Positions 8,797 through 17,777 of a stretch of 64,000 bases of DNA are shown here, piece after piece; position 1 is the first letter of the stretch, and each line of letters opens with the position of its first letter. Source of the DNA: Tautonia rosea (GTDB taxonomy: Bacteria > Planctomycetota > Planctomycetia > Isosphaerales > Isosphaeraceae); NCBI RefSeq assembly GCF_012958305.1, contig NZ_JABBYO010000015.1, positions 91,093 to 155,092 on the forward strand. The letters are read 5' to 3'. The position numbers and the translations under genes are program-made. A model generated the notes under the pieces. It worked only from the letters and a program-made list of their open reading frames with translations. It was not told the DNA's origin and did not search any database.

Positions 8797-8906
8797 GCGC
8801 ACTCTTGGCGCACCCGACGGCGCACCCCAGGCGCACCGACTTGCGCACCCTGATCGCGCCGAACCGAGAAGACCGGGCGCACGAGGTCGCGCACTTCCGG
8901 CGCACC
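8797..8906 (+). repeat. phased GCGCAC(C) direct-repeat cluster, part 1
   Basis: Eight exact copies of GCGCAC, most extended to GCGCACC, start at 8797, 8808, 8820, 8831, 8843, 8877, 8889 and 8900. A degenerate copy is at 8856. Neighbouring copies are 11-12 nt apart, and the one larger gap (8843 to 8877) is 34 nt, about three such steps. All face the same way. The spacing is not a multiple of three, so it is not a coding repeat; spacing near one DNA helical turn suggests a row of protein sites on one DNA face. Confidence 0.7.
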
Positions 8907-9113
8907 AGGACGGTTCCCCACCCGTGGTCGAGGCTCGCCGTGGTTGTCGTCCCGGAAACGTCATCCCGACTCAGAGGGCGGCCTCAGTCCCATCAAAGCC
9001 CGGTCGGACGCATGGCTCAGTGCGCCCGCACCATTCCCGAAACGAATCGAGGCCATCTGTCGTAACACAATACCTCATAAGGGAATATGCTCGAATGCTC
9101 GTCTGGCCACGCG

Positions 9114-9153
9114 GCGCACCGGGAGCGCACCCGACAGCGCACCGCAGCGCACC
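9114..9153 (+). repeat. phased GCGCACC direct-repeat cluster, part 2
   Basis: Four exact GCGCACC copies start at 9114, 9125, 9137 and 9147, again 10-12 nt apart and in the same orientation as the first cluster about 210 nt upstream. A single inverted copy (GTGCGC) lies between the clusters at 9020-9025. The cluster ends about 170 nt before the glyA start codon. Confidence 0.65.
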
Positions 9154-9212
9154 GGGAGGCCAATCCTCCGCCCGAGCCCTTCACCCGGCGCAAACGCTAT
9201 GCTTCCGATCCT

Positions 9213-9227
9213 CCCTCAAATTGAGGG
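9213..9227. promoter_or_regulatory. perfect dyad CCCTCAAATTGAGGG upstream of glyA
   Basis: A 7-1-7 perfect palindrome lies 97 nt before the glyA ATG, after the GCGCACC clusters. An AT-rich ggataatacgat, -10-like, follows at about 9248-9260. The dyad is the size of a dimeric repressor or activator half-site pair. No regulator is identified. Confidence 0.4.
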
Positions 9228-9323
9228 TGCCGAGTCGCCCCCGGATCGGGATAATACGATCTCTCAGAACCGCCCTTTTTGATTTCGACTTCCTCTCCGA
9301 CTCGATTTGGCTGGAGCACACGG

Positions 9324-10583
<1,260 letters not shown>

Positions 10584-10594
10584 TGTTCTCCCCG

Positions 10595-10623
10595 CCGGAT
10601 GGCGAGACTCCTTCGCCATCCGG
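10595..10623 (+). terminator. glyA terminator hairpin
   Basis: An 11-bp perfect stem (10595-10605 with 10613-10623), extendable by further G-C pairs, with a 7-nt loop lies 12 nt after the glyA stop. A loose T-rich sequence (tctttcg) follows 18 nt later. Confidence 0.6.
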
Positions 10624-10805
10624 TGGCCTCGACTCCGTAATCTTTCGCGAGTCGCTGAAGTTTGTCCGTTCGGTCGCCGTTCAAGCCAGTCCGTTCTTTC
10701 TCAATCTGAAGATCCTGAGTTTTGTGTCGTCCTGACGCTCTATGAGGCGACCAGGGAGTTCGCTCATACCTGACCGCATCCGTTGCGACCAATCGATCTG
10801 GAAAG

Positions 10806-10834
10806 TTGACCATCATGCAAATCATGGCTAAGAT
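10806..10834 (+). promoter_or_regulatory. sigma70-like promoter of cysH
   Basis: TTGACC (10806-10811), a 17-nt spacer and TAAGAT (10829-10834) match the vegetative promoter consensus at five and four of six positions. Transcription would start near 10841, giving a leader of about 36 nt. An imperfect dyad GAAC-N7-GTTC (10838-10852) overlaps the predicted start and could be an operator, possibly for the Rrf2 regulator encoded in the cluster. Confidence 0.5.
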
Positions 10835-10876
10835 TGCGAACATTCGAAGTTCATCGTGTCGGATCGAGGTCGAACC

Positions 10877-11608
10877 ATGACGGTCGAAGCGCCCCCGAAT
10901 CTGAAGGTGGATCTGGCGGAAGCGAGCCAACGATTGGAATCCGCTTCGGCCTGGGAGGTCCTCCGCTGGTCGGTTGAGACCTTCGGGTCGAAGCTGACCA
11001 TGGCCACCGCGTTCGGTCCTGAAGGATGTGCGATCCTCCACATGTTGTCGCACGTCGATCCTGATCGACAGGTCCGCGTCTTCAACCTCGATACCGGCTA
11101 CCAGTTTCCCGAAACGCTTCGCCTCCGCGACCGCATTGCCGAGCGCTACGGGATTGAGGTCGAACTGGTCCGGGCCGACTCAACCGTCGCCGAATTTGAG
11201 GCTGCCAATGGTGGTCCGGTCTACTCGCGAGAGCCGGATCGCTGCTGCTTCGAGCGGAAGATCGTACCGCTGCGCCGCGCGGTGGTCGGTTACGACGCCT
11301 GGATTTCCTCCATCCGCGCCGATCAGTCGGATCACCGAGCGAAAGCGAATGTGGTCGGCTGGGATAAGAAGTTCGACCTGGTGAAGGTCAATCCCTTGCT
11401 TCGCTGGTCGCGTCGGGATGTCTGGGCGTTTGTCGTGGCCAACTCGATCCCGTACAACCCCCTGCACGATCAGGGCTATCCTTCCATTGGCTGCTGGCCG
11501 TGCACACGTCCGGTCGCTGAAGGGGAAACCGACGAACGAGCCGGCCGCTGGGCGGGGCAGGCCAAAACCGAATGTGGATTGCACTCGCTCGACAGTAGCC
11601 AACTCTAA
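10877..11608 (+). CDS. cysH: phosphoadenylyl-/adenylyl-sulfate reductase
   Basis: This 243-residue thiol-dependent reductase turns APS (or PAPS) into sulfite during sulfate assimilation. Features include the PAPS-reductase core FGPEGCAILHML and FNLDTGYQFPETL, substrate-binding ISSIRADQSDHRA, and the C-terminal catalytic ECGLH (Cys233). The paired CC (123-124) and CWPC (Cys206, Cys209) are [4Fe-4S] ligands and mark the cluster-containing, APS-preferring type. GAGGT lies 6 nt before the ATG at 10877, favouring it over the in-frame GTG at 10856. It heads the cluster cysH - Rrf2 regulator - sat-cysC. Specificity for APS over PAPS is inferred from the cluster motif. Confidence 0.95.
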   Translation: MTVEAPPNLKVDLAEASQRLESASAWEVLRWSVETFGSKLTMATAFGPEGCAILHMLSHVDPDRQVRVFNLDTGYQFPETLRLRDRIAERYGIEVELVRADSTVAEFEAANGGPVYSREPDRCCFERKIVPLRRAVVGYDAWISSIRADQSDHRAKANVVGWDKKFDLVKVNPLLRWSRRDVWAFVVANSIPYNPLHDQGYPSIGCWPCTRPVAEGETDERAGRWAGQAKTECGLHSLDSSQL

Positions 11609-11696
11609 CTCGGGACGCTCGGTTCGGTCTTGATTGTCACACCCCCAGAAATTCGCGTACGAGTCTCGACGCATCTTTCGTATCCGCTGACTGCCG

Positions 11697-12107
11697 ATGA
11701 AACTCTCCGCGAAAGCCGAATATGCCTGTCTGGCAATGCTTGCCCTCGCCCGTCATCGGCCTGACGAACCCCCGATGCGCATCCGGGAAATCGCCGAAAG
11801 CCAGGGAATTCCCGAACGCTATCTCGTCCAGATCTTGCTCCATCTCAAAGGAGCTGGTCTGGTCTCCAGCGTCCGAGGCGCGTCAGGAGGCTACCGGTTA
11901 ACGAAGTCTCCTGATCGGATCTCGATCGGTGAAGTCCTGCTCGCAATTGATGGGCCCGAAGAACCACACCGAGAGCCCCAGGCTCCCGAGGCCCGGGCGC
12001 TCGCCTCGGTCTGGGAGGAGATTCGACGCGCCGAGCAATCCGTGCTCGAACGAATCACCCTGGCCGATGTCGCCGAGCGGACGGCGCCCCGAGACTGGGT
12101 CATCTGA
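11697..12107 (+). CDS. Rrf2-family transcriptional regulator
   Basis: This 136-residue winged-helix protein opens with the family signature MKLSAKAEYACLAMLALARH, then the helix-turn-helix IREIAESQGIPERYLVQILLHLKGAGLVSSVRGASGGYRL. The C-terminal part lacks the three-Cys cluster of IscR/NsrR, so it is more like CymR, the cysteine-metabolism regulator. Lying between cysH and sat-cysC, all on the plus strand, it is a good candidate for controlling sulfate assimilation. The upstream gap is 88 nt with no strong promoter, so it may be co-transcribed with cysH. Confidence 0.92.
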   Translation: MKLSAKAEYACLAMLALARHRPDEPPMRIREIAESQGIPERYLVQILLHLKGAGLVSSVRGASGGYRLTKSPDRISIGEVLLAIDGPEEPHREPQAPEARALASVWEEIRRAEQSVLERITLADVAERTAPRDWVI

Positions 12108-12173
12108 TGCCAATCCTCGACACTCCTGCATCGCTTGGCATCGCATCTGGTGACCTCGCTTTGTTACGATTCT

Positions 12174-12189
12174 CAATTGTTCTTAATTG
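12174..12189. promoter_or_regulatory. dyad CAATT-N6-AATTG upstream of sat-cysC
   Basis: A 5-6-5 inverted repeat (CAATTGTTCTTAATTG) in an AT-rich patch just before sat-cysC is a candidate operator for the neighbouring Rrf2/CymR-like regulator; CymR-type sites are AT-rich dyads with AATT-like arms. This is inference from position and form only. Confidence 0.35.
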
Positions 12190-12193
12190 GTTC

Positions 12194-12211
12194 GACTCCC
12201 CTTGAGGAGTC
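12194..12211 (+). promoter_or_regulatory. hairpin just before the sat-cysC ribosome site
   Basis: GACTCC and GGAGTC (12194-12199 with 12206-12211) form a 6-bp stem with a 6-nt loop followed by TTT. The Shine-Dalgarno sequence AAGGAG (12218-12223) lies 6 nt further on. It could be a weak terminator for the regulator gene or influence initiation at sat-cysC. Confidence 0.3.
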
Positions 12212-12226
12212 TTTCAGAAGGAGACC

Positions 12227-13978
12227 CTGACGATTTCTGCCTCGACTTCCCACCCTGGTCCCAACACCCCCTATGGCGGATCGCTGGTTGACCTGATCGT
12301 CGATGAAGCCCGCGCCGCCGAAATGCGGGCAACCTCTCAAGATTATCCGAGCCTGACGCTCGACGAACGTGGTCTCTGCGACCTGGAATTGCTGGCCACA
12401 GGCGGCTTCTCGCCGCTTCAGGGCTTCATGGGCAAGGCCGACTACGAACGCGTGGTCGCCGAAATGCGCCTTGCTGACGGAACCCTCTGGCCCTTGCCTG
12501 TCACCCTGCCCGTCGATCCCTCACAGGGTGTGACCGAAGGCAAGCCGTTGGCCCTGCGAGACATCTACGGCAACCTGCTCGCCTTCCTGCATGTCGAGGA
12601 AATCTACGCGTACGACAAGGAGGCCGAGGCCAAAGGGGCTTATGGCACCACCGACGCCAAGCACCCTTCGGTCGCCTACCTGAACCGCCAGCCCGGCTAC
12701 TACGCCGCCGGTAAGCTGGAAGTCATCCGCGTCCCGCCGCATTACGACTTTGTCGAACTCCGCAAGACACCCGCTGAGGTCCGAGCCCACTTTACCGAGA
12801 AGGGCTGGGAGAAGGTTGTTGCCTTCCAGACCCGCAACCCCTTGCACCGGGCCCACGAAGAACTGACCAAGCTTGCGGCCAAGCAGGTTGGCGGCGGCCT
12901 TCTCATTCACCCGGTTGTCGGCGTCACCAAGCCGGGCGACGTGGACCACTTCACCCGCGTTCGCTGCTACCGAGCCCTGGTGGACGACTACTACGACGAG
13001 AACGCGGTCGTCCTCAGCCTCTTGCCGCTTGCCATGCGGATGGCCGGCCCTCGTGAGGCCCTCTTCCACGCGATCATCCGCCGCAACTTCGGCTGTACTC
13101 ACCTGATCGTCGGCCGAGACCACGCCGGCCCCGGCAATGACTCCTCGGGCAAGCCCTTCTACGGGCCGTACGACGCCCAGGAATTCATGCAGAAGTATGG
13201 CGATGAAATCGGCATGGGCATGGTCGATTTCAAGTTGATGGTCTACCTGCCCGACGAAGACCGCTACTGCGCCGTCGATGAGGTCCCCGAGGGGGTCAAG
13301 ACCGCCAACATCTCCGGCACCCAGGTCCGCGACGACTACCTCGCCAAGGGCGTTCCCCTTCCCGACTGGTTCAGCCGCCCCGAGGTGGCTGAGATCCTCC
13401 GCGAAACGAACCCGCCGAAGTTCAACCAGGGGTTGACAATCTGGTTCACCGGCCTCTCCGGCTCGGGCAAGAGCACGATCGCCCACGCTCTGACCGAGCG
13501 CCTGGCCGAATACGGTCGCAACGCCTCGATGCTCGATGGCGACGAGATCCGGACCCACCTGTCGAAGGGGCTCGGCTTCAGCAAAGAAGATCGAGATACG
13601 AACATTCGTCGGGTCGGTTACGTTGCCGGCCTGGTTGCCCAGCACGGCGGGACGATCCTCTGTTCGGTGATCAGTCCGTATCGCGAGACGCGCGACGAAG
13701 CCCGCAAGATGTCGAAGGGGAATTTCGTCGAGGTCTTCTGTGACACTCCGCTCGACGTCTGCGAGCAGCGCGACGTGAAGGGCCTCTACGCCAAGGCCCG
13801 CAACGCCGTCGCCTCTGGCAAGCCGATGGGCTTCACCGGGGTGGACGACCCGTACGAGGCCCCCTTGAACCCCGAGGTCACGCTTGATACCAGCAAGCTC
13901 TCGGTCGAGCAGTGCGCCAACGAGATTATTGAAGCCCTGCTGAAGCTCGGCTACATCTTGCCTCACGGCCACCGTTGA
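12227..13978 (+). CDS. bifunctional sulfate adenylyltransferase / adenylylsulfate kinase
   Basis: An ATP sulfurylase (N-terminal about 390 residues) is fused to an APS kinase, making APS and then PAPS from sulfate and ATP. Sulfurylase motifs are LLATGGFSPLQGFM, the nucleotide-binding QTRNPLHRAHEEL and VGRDHAGPGND. The kinase begins near residue 370 counted from the ATG at 12323, with Walker A GLSGSGKS (377-384, same count) and GFSKEDRDTNIRRVGYVA. The first in-frame ATG is at 12323, yet the reading frame upstream encodes PYGGSLVDLIVDEARAAE, which looks like the family's N-terminus. Back to the in-frame stop at 12203 there is no ATG, GTG or TTG, while AAGGAG stands at 12218-12223. I therefore give a CTG start at 12227 tentatively; ACG 12230 or ATT 12233 are alternatives. 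A terminator follows. Confidence 0.93.
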   Translation: MTISASTSHPGPNTPYGGSLVDLIVDEARAAEMRATSQDYPSLTLDERGLCDLELLATGGFSPLQGFMGKADYERVVAEMRLADGTLWPLPVTLPVDPSQGVTEGKPLALRDIYGNLLAFLHVEEIYAYDKEAEAKGAYGTTDAKHPSVAYLNRQPGYYAAGKLEVIRVPPHYDFVELRKTPAEVRAHFTEKGWEKVVAFQTRNPLHRAHEELTKLAAKQVGGGLLIHPVVGVTKPGDVDHFTRVRCYRALVDDYYDENAVVLSLLPLAMRMAGPREALFHAIIRRNFGCTHLIVGRDHAGPGNDSSGKPFYGPYDAQEFMQKYGDEIGMGMVDFKLMVYLPDEDRYCAVDEVPEGVKTANISGTQVRDDYLAKGVPLPDWFSRPEVAEILRETNPPKFNQGLTIWFTGLSGSGKSTIAHALTERLAEYGRNASMLDGDEIRTHLSKGLGFSKEDRDTNIRRVGYVAGLVAQHGGTILCSVISPYRETRDEARKMSKGNFVEVFCDTPLDVCEQRDVKGLYAKARNAVASGKPMGFTGVDDPYEAPLNPEVTLDTSKLSVEQCANEIIEALLKLGYILPHGHR

Positions 13979-13991
13979 TTCGAGGATTGAT

Positions 13992-14026
13992 CCGAGCCGG
14001 GTCATCGACAAAACGATCCGGCTCGG
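13992..14026 (+). terminator. terminator hairpin of sat-cysC
   Basis: A perfect 9-bp stem (13992-14000 with 14018-14026) with a 17-nt loop that itself holds ATCG/CGAT lies 13 nt after the stop. Only gtaaagtt follows, so a T-run is absent. Confidence 0.5.
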
Positions 14027-14129
14027 GTAAAGTTCTCCGCATGCTCCGAAGTGCCTGAGAATCCTCAGACCCTCCGGATCTTCGCAACGAGGAAGGGAAG
14101 CCGCTTCAGAGGACCACGGAGGGTCCGCC

Positions 14130-15797
14130 ATGTCTCATCCGACATCGTCTCCTCCTTCAGCCTTTACGAAATCGGTTGGTCCGACCTCTTCCGAGGTTGG
14201 AACTCTGACTCGTCTCGATCGGCTCCAGGACGAGCCTTGCCGGCTCGACCTGTGGGCTGATTGGTGTGTCCGTCGCGTCTTGCCGTCAGGAACGGGGCTC
14301 CTCTGCCTCGCAATGTTTGCGAGCTGGGTGCCCCACTACCTGACCTGGCCCTGGTGGCCTGACCTCGATACCAACGCCGCCATGGCCCTGGCATGGTCCC
14401 AGGGGGTTCTGCCCTACCGCGACGTCGCCGCCTTCGCATTCCCTGGGCAAATTCTCCTGTTCCGCGGGCTGATCGCGGTCTTCGGCCCAGGAAAATCCTG
14501 GCCCATCTATGCTCTGGATGCTGCCATGGTTTGCGGACTGGGGCTTGTCCTGGTCCTCTGGTCCCGACGGCACTTTCACCGGAGCTGGCCGGGGCTCGTC
14601 AGTTTTACGGCATTGCTTGGATATCTCGCAAACCTGAACTTCTCCCTGGTCGCTCAGCGAGACTGGCAGGCAATGTGGTTCATTGCACTGGCTCTGCTCT
14701 CACCGACGACTTGGCCAGGACGATGGGGGCGAACGGCTTCAGCGTTTGCCACTGCGGCTGCCTTCGCGTTTCGGCCTCATGTCATCGTCTTTGTTCCTGC
14801 ACTGCTCTGGGCTGTTGCGGAGTCGAGTCGAGGGGAAAGACTCTCCTCGGCGGTTCGATGGGTGCTGCTTGTGGGTTGCGGAGTGGTTCTGGCGTTTTTA
14901 CCGCTCATCATTCAAGGAAACTTTGATGATTTTTTGCGAGGGATTCGGCTTGCCTCCTATGGGAGCCGCTACAATCGAGCGACGCCGACGGGGATGATTG
15001 GAGGAGTGATCCGACAGGTCACTGAGCTACGATGGCTCGCTGTTCCTCTGGTTGTTGGCTTACTGTCAAGGTCGAGCAGCCCCACGATCCAACGCGAGTC
15101 GCGAATCTGGCTGCTGGCCGCGATCGGAGTGCTGGCGTACAAGCCGCTGCATCCCTTTCCGCATGATTATCTTGACCACCCTCGATGGGTTGTCTGGTCG
15201 GTCATGCTTGGACTGCTCGCGGCGAATGTCCTGTGCCAGAGGCGGTTGTCCGGACAACTCCGACTGGCTCTCAGCGTGATTGTGGTTGCGGCCGCCGTAC
15301 CTGCGAAGCCAGCGTTTTGTGACCCGCGAGCTGCCCTGGCGGCGATCGTCGATCGCGAGGACGATCAGGTCTCAGCTCCTCCTGGGTATGTTCACCACAT
15401 GACTGCGTACCAGGAGAAGCTTTACCCCTGGGTCGATTACCGAAATGCGATCGACCATCTCCGGAACGAGTTTGGAGCCTCGACCAAAGTTGCGAACCTG
15501 CTGAGCTATCAGCTTTCGGCCGTAGGGGTTGCCGGGCGTTTGCCAGTGTTTCGGAATGAATCGGGACTGCTCTGGAAAAGTCAGGTTGGCTGGGATGATT
15601 GCGTGTTTCTCGATCAGCTTGAAACTACCGTTGATTCGGTCGTGATCTGGTCGCCGAACGTGGAAGGACCTGAGCCGGACCTGATCTCACCGGCAATGAT
15701 CGAGGCGGTCCACAGGTGGTATGAGCCGGATCGGAGCTTTGGAAAGATCGAGGTTTGGAAACGAAAAGGAGATATCGGGACGAATCGGAGTAAGTGA
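14130..15797 (+). CDS. polytopic membrane protein, GT-C glycosyltransferase-like
   Basis: This 555-residue protein has roughly ten hydrophobic segments between about residues 50 and 395, and a soluble C-terminal part (about 400-555). After the first TM comes PDLDTNAAMALAWSQGVLPYRD, the style of the first extracytoplasmic loop of GT-C enzymes (ArnT/PMT fold: acidic residues before a ..G.LPYRD stretch), followed by QRDWQAMWFIAL. These enzymes use lipid-linked sugar donors. The function is not established; it could be an oligosaccharide or lipid mannosyltransferase. It ends 3 nt before the convergent glycerophosphodiesterase gene. Confidence 0.75.
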   Translation: MSHPTSSPPSAFTKSVGPTSSEVGTLTRLDRLQDEPCRLDLWADWCVRRVLPSGTGLLCLAMFASWVPHYLTWPWWPDLDTNAAMALAWSQGVLPYRDVAAFAFPGQILLFRGLIAVFGPGKSWPIYALDAAMVCGLGLVLVLWSRRHFHRSWPGLVSFTALLGYLANLNFSLVAQRDWQAMWFIALALLSPTTWPGRWGRTASAFATAAAFAFRPHVIVFVPALLWAVAESSRGERLSSAVRWVLLVGCGVVLAFLPLIIQGNFDDFLRGIRLASYGSRYNRATPTGMIGGVIRQVTELRWLAVPLVVGLLSRSSSPTIQRESRIWLLAAIGVLAYKPLHPFPHDYLDHPRWVVWSVMLGLLAANVLCQRRLSGQLRLALSVIVVAAAVPAKPAFCDPRAALAAIVDREDDQVSAPPGYVHHMTAYQEKLYPWVDYRNAIDHLRNEFGASTKVANLLSYQLSAVGVAGRLPVFRNESGLLWKSQVGWDDCVFLDQLETTVDSVVIWSPNVEGPEPDLISPAMIEAVHRWYEPDRSFGKIEVWKRKGDIGTNRSK

Positions 15798-15800
15798 GTC

Positions 15801-17669
15801 TTATCGGTCACTCAAGAATCGTTGATACCAGAGGAGAAGGCGTTCCAGGTCGTTTAGCTCCTCAAGTTCGGATCTTCGATCCACCATCAGAGCTGGCTTT
15901 GATGTAATAATGTCTTCAACCCCTCGATTGACGAAGGTCACAAATTGGTTCGGATCGCTGACCGACCAAACATGGACTGTTCGGTTGCGTCGCCGGGCTC
16001 GGGCGATGAAATCGTCTGTCGCGAGGACATCACGAACACTGAGAAAATCGAGATCGAGGCGGGTGGGATCGCCGACGGCTTCGAACACGATGAAGCCGAC
16101 ACGCATATCAGGATTCTGGCGACGAACCTCGACGAGCGCCGGGTAGGAAAGGGTCGAGATGTAACAACGCTGCTGCGCTTGCTTCACATTGATCGTGTCG
16201 AGGACGGCTCGGACCAAGGGTTCGGGATCTGATTGGGTCCGTGTCAGCTTGAGCTCAATATTGAGTTTGAGGCGGTTGCCCGCTTCATCAATGACTTCGT
16301 CGAGGGTCGGAATGCGTTCTCCTTGGAACTCAGGACCGAACCAGGACCCAACGTCGAAGGTGCGTGCCTCGTCGAAGGTCAAATCAGAAAGTCGCCTCGG
16401 ATCGCCGGCCAAACGCATGAGATCTTCATCATGAAAAACTACGACTTTTCCGTCCGCGGTCAGTTGCACGTCGATTTCGGCCGCATCAGCGCCAGAGGCG
16501 ATGGCCGATCGGATCGCGGCCAGCGTATTTTCTGGAGCGTCATGTGCTCCTCCCCGGTGTGCAGTGATTGTCACGGTCGGGGTTACGCCAACGGTTGCGA
16601 GCAATCCCAATGATGCCAGGGCGGAAATCACGGCAAGGAGTAGGACGCCCAACAGGATCTTTCGAACGAGTTGTCGACGCTTCGAAGGTTTCAGAAGTGT
16701 TTTGTCATCCGAAATCCCAGGCGGCCCTCGATATGGCTGGACGAGACCAGATTCGTGGGCAATCCGAAAGATCACGAGGCCCACCAGGATCGACCCGGTA
16801 ATTTCAACCGCCTCGAACAAGAGGAAATGGGTGCCCAGTAACCCGGCCAAGGCAGGGATTGTGAAATCCAGGCGTCCTGGAACAAGGTTTAATACACGAG
16901 AACTAATCCCTTCGAATAGGGCGGCGACGACGACACCGAGAAGAGCAATCGCAAGCGTCGAGACGATCAAGAGGTTTAAGTTTCGGACCATTTGTCCAGA
17001 GGTTTGTTGCTTGCTTGTTCGTAACGCATCTTCAGCTGAGCGACCTTCTACGAGGACGAGGGGTAGGGAAACCAGCCACTGAAGGATCATTCGCACGATG
17101 ATGACCGATCCCACGGCGATCGTGAGGCCTGCCACGATGACGCCTAACCAGAACTGGGGAGGACGAACCTGGGTCAAGAAATAGAGGTCAGCACCTGACC
17201 AGAGGAACCAGTAAGCCAATCCGACAACCAGAAGGATCGGAAGCACCACTGTTGCATATCGGATGATCTGCAACACGCCAAGATGAAGCATTCGGGGGAA
17301 ATTCAGGATTACCCGCATGAAGGTGCCGAATGGCGAGAGATGTCGCCCTCTGAGTTTGGCATCAGCGATCAGGATTACCCCGGCATGCTGAAAAAACAGG
17401 TTAAAGACCGTGAGAATGCCGACAGTAAGAACGAACGCAAGCCCCACTGGCGAGAAGGCAAAGGCGATCAGTTCAACATTTCCGACGGCGTAGCGCCCGG
17501 TCATTCCAATGAGGGAACGCAAGAGCCAGGCACTTGCGGGAGCAATCAGTACAAAGGCCGCGAGCCGGTAAAGAATCTCGTAGCCAACAAGCGGAGCGAA
17601 CGAGCGACCAAAGTCTCCCAGAACCTGGTAGAGAAGTTTTCGTGAGGAGATCTTTGGTGTCATTCGCAT
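15801..17669 (-). CDS. membrane-anchored glycerophosphodiester phosphodiesterase
   Basis: This 622-residue protein has an N-terminal membrane part (about 1-370, several TM helices, like the 'GDPD membrane domain' family) joined to a C-terminal TIM-barrel GDPD domain. The catalytic region reads TAHRGGAHDAPENTLAAI, then AAEIDVQLTADGKVVVFHDEDLMRLAG, then LNIELK. The two His and the Glu/Asp metal ligands of the family are all present. It hydrolyses glycerophosphodiesters such as glycerophosphocholine to glycerol-3-phosphate and alcohol. The membrane fusion suggests that it acts on lipid-derived material at the envelope. ATG at 17669 is the first start; an in-frame ATG at 17663 is equally possible. 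Confidence 0.9.
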   Translation of the reverse strand: MRMTPKISSRKLLYQVLGDFGRSFAPLVGYEILYRLAAFVLIAPASAWLLRSLIGMTGRYAVGNVELIAFAFSPVGLAFVLTVGILTVFNLFFQHAGVILIADAKLRGRHLSPFGTFMRVILNFPRMLHLGVLQIIRYATVVLPILLVVGLAYWFLWSGADLYFLTQVRPPQFWLGVIVAGLTIAVGSVIIVRMILQWLVSLPLVLVEGRSAEDALRTSKQQTSGQMVRNLNLLIVSTLAIALLGVVVAALFEGISSRVLNLVPGRLDFTIPALAGLLGTHFLLFEAVEITGSILVGLVIFRIAHESGLVQPYRGPPGISDDKTLLKPSKRRQLVRKILLGVLLLAVISALASLGLLATVGVTPTVTITAHRGGAHDAPENTLAAIRSAIASGADAAEIDVQLTADGKVVVFHDEDLMRLAGDPRRLSDLTFDEARTFDVGSWFGPEFQGERIPTLDEVIDEAGNRLKLNIELKLTRTQSDPEPLVRAVLDTINVKQAQQRCYISTLSYPALVEVRRQNPDMRVGFIVFEAVGDPTRLDLDFLSVRDVLATDDFIARARRRNRTVHVWSVSDPNQFVTFVNRGVEDIITSKPALMVDRRSELEELNDLERLLLWYQRFLSDR

Positions 17670-17777
17670 TTCCCACGATCCTACACAGATTGATGATCGA
17701 GGAGCGGGAGTTCTTGGTTGTGAGCAAACTGATCAAGCTGAAAATCGTGACTGATCAAAGAGATACCTGAGCAACGA

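Noticed and set aside
8782..9153. Replication origin (DnaA-box-like CGATCCACA next to iteron-like repeats)
   Set aside because: Only one weak box was found, with no dnaA/dnaN neighbourhood and no AT-rich unwinding region; the repeats are kept as a separate finding.
8797..9153. CRISPR array
   Set aside because: The repeat is only 6-7 nt with 4-5 nt spacers, far too short, and no cas genes are present.
12521..14131. 536-residue minus-strand frame over sat-cysC
   Set aside because: A high-GC complement artefact; the plus strand encodes clear sulfurylase and kinase motifs.
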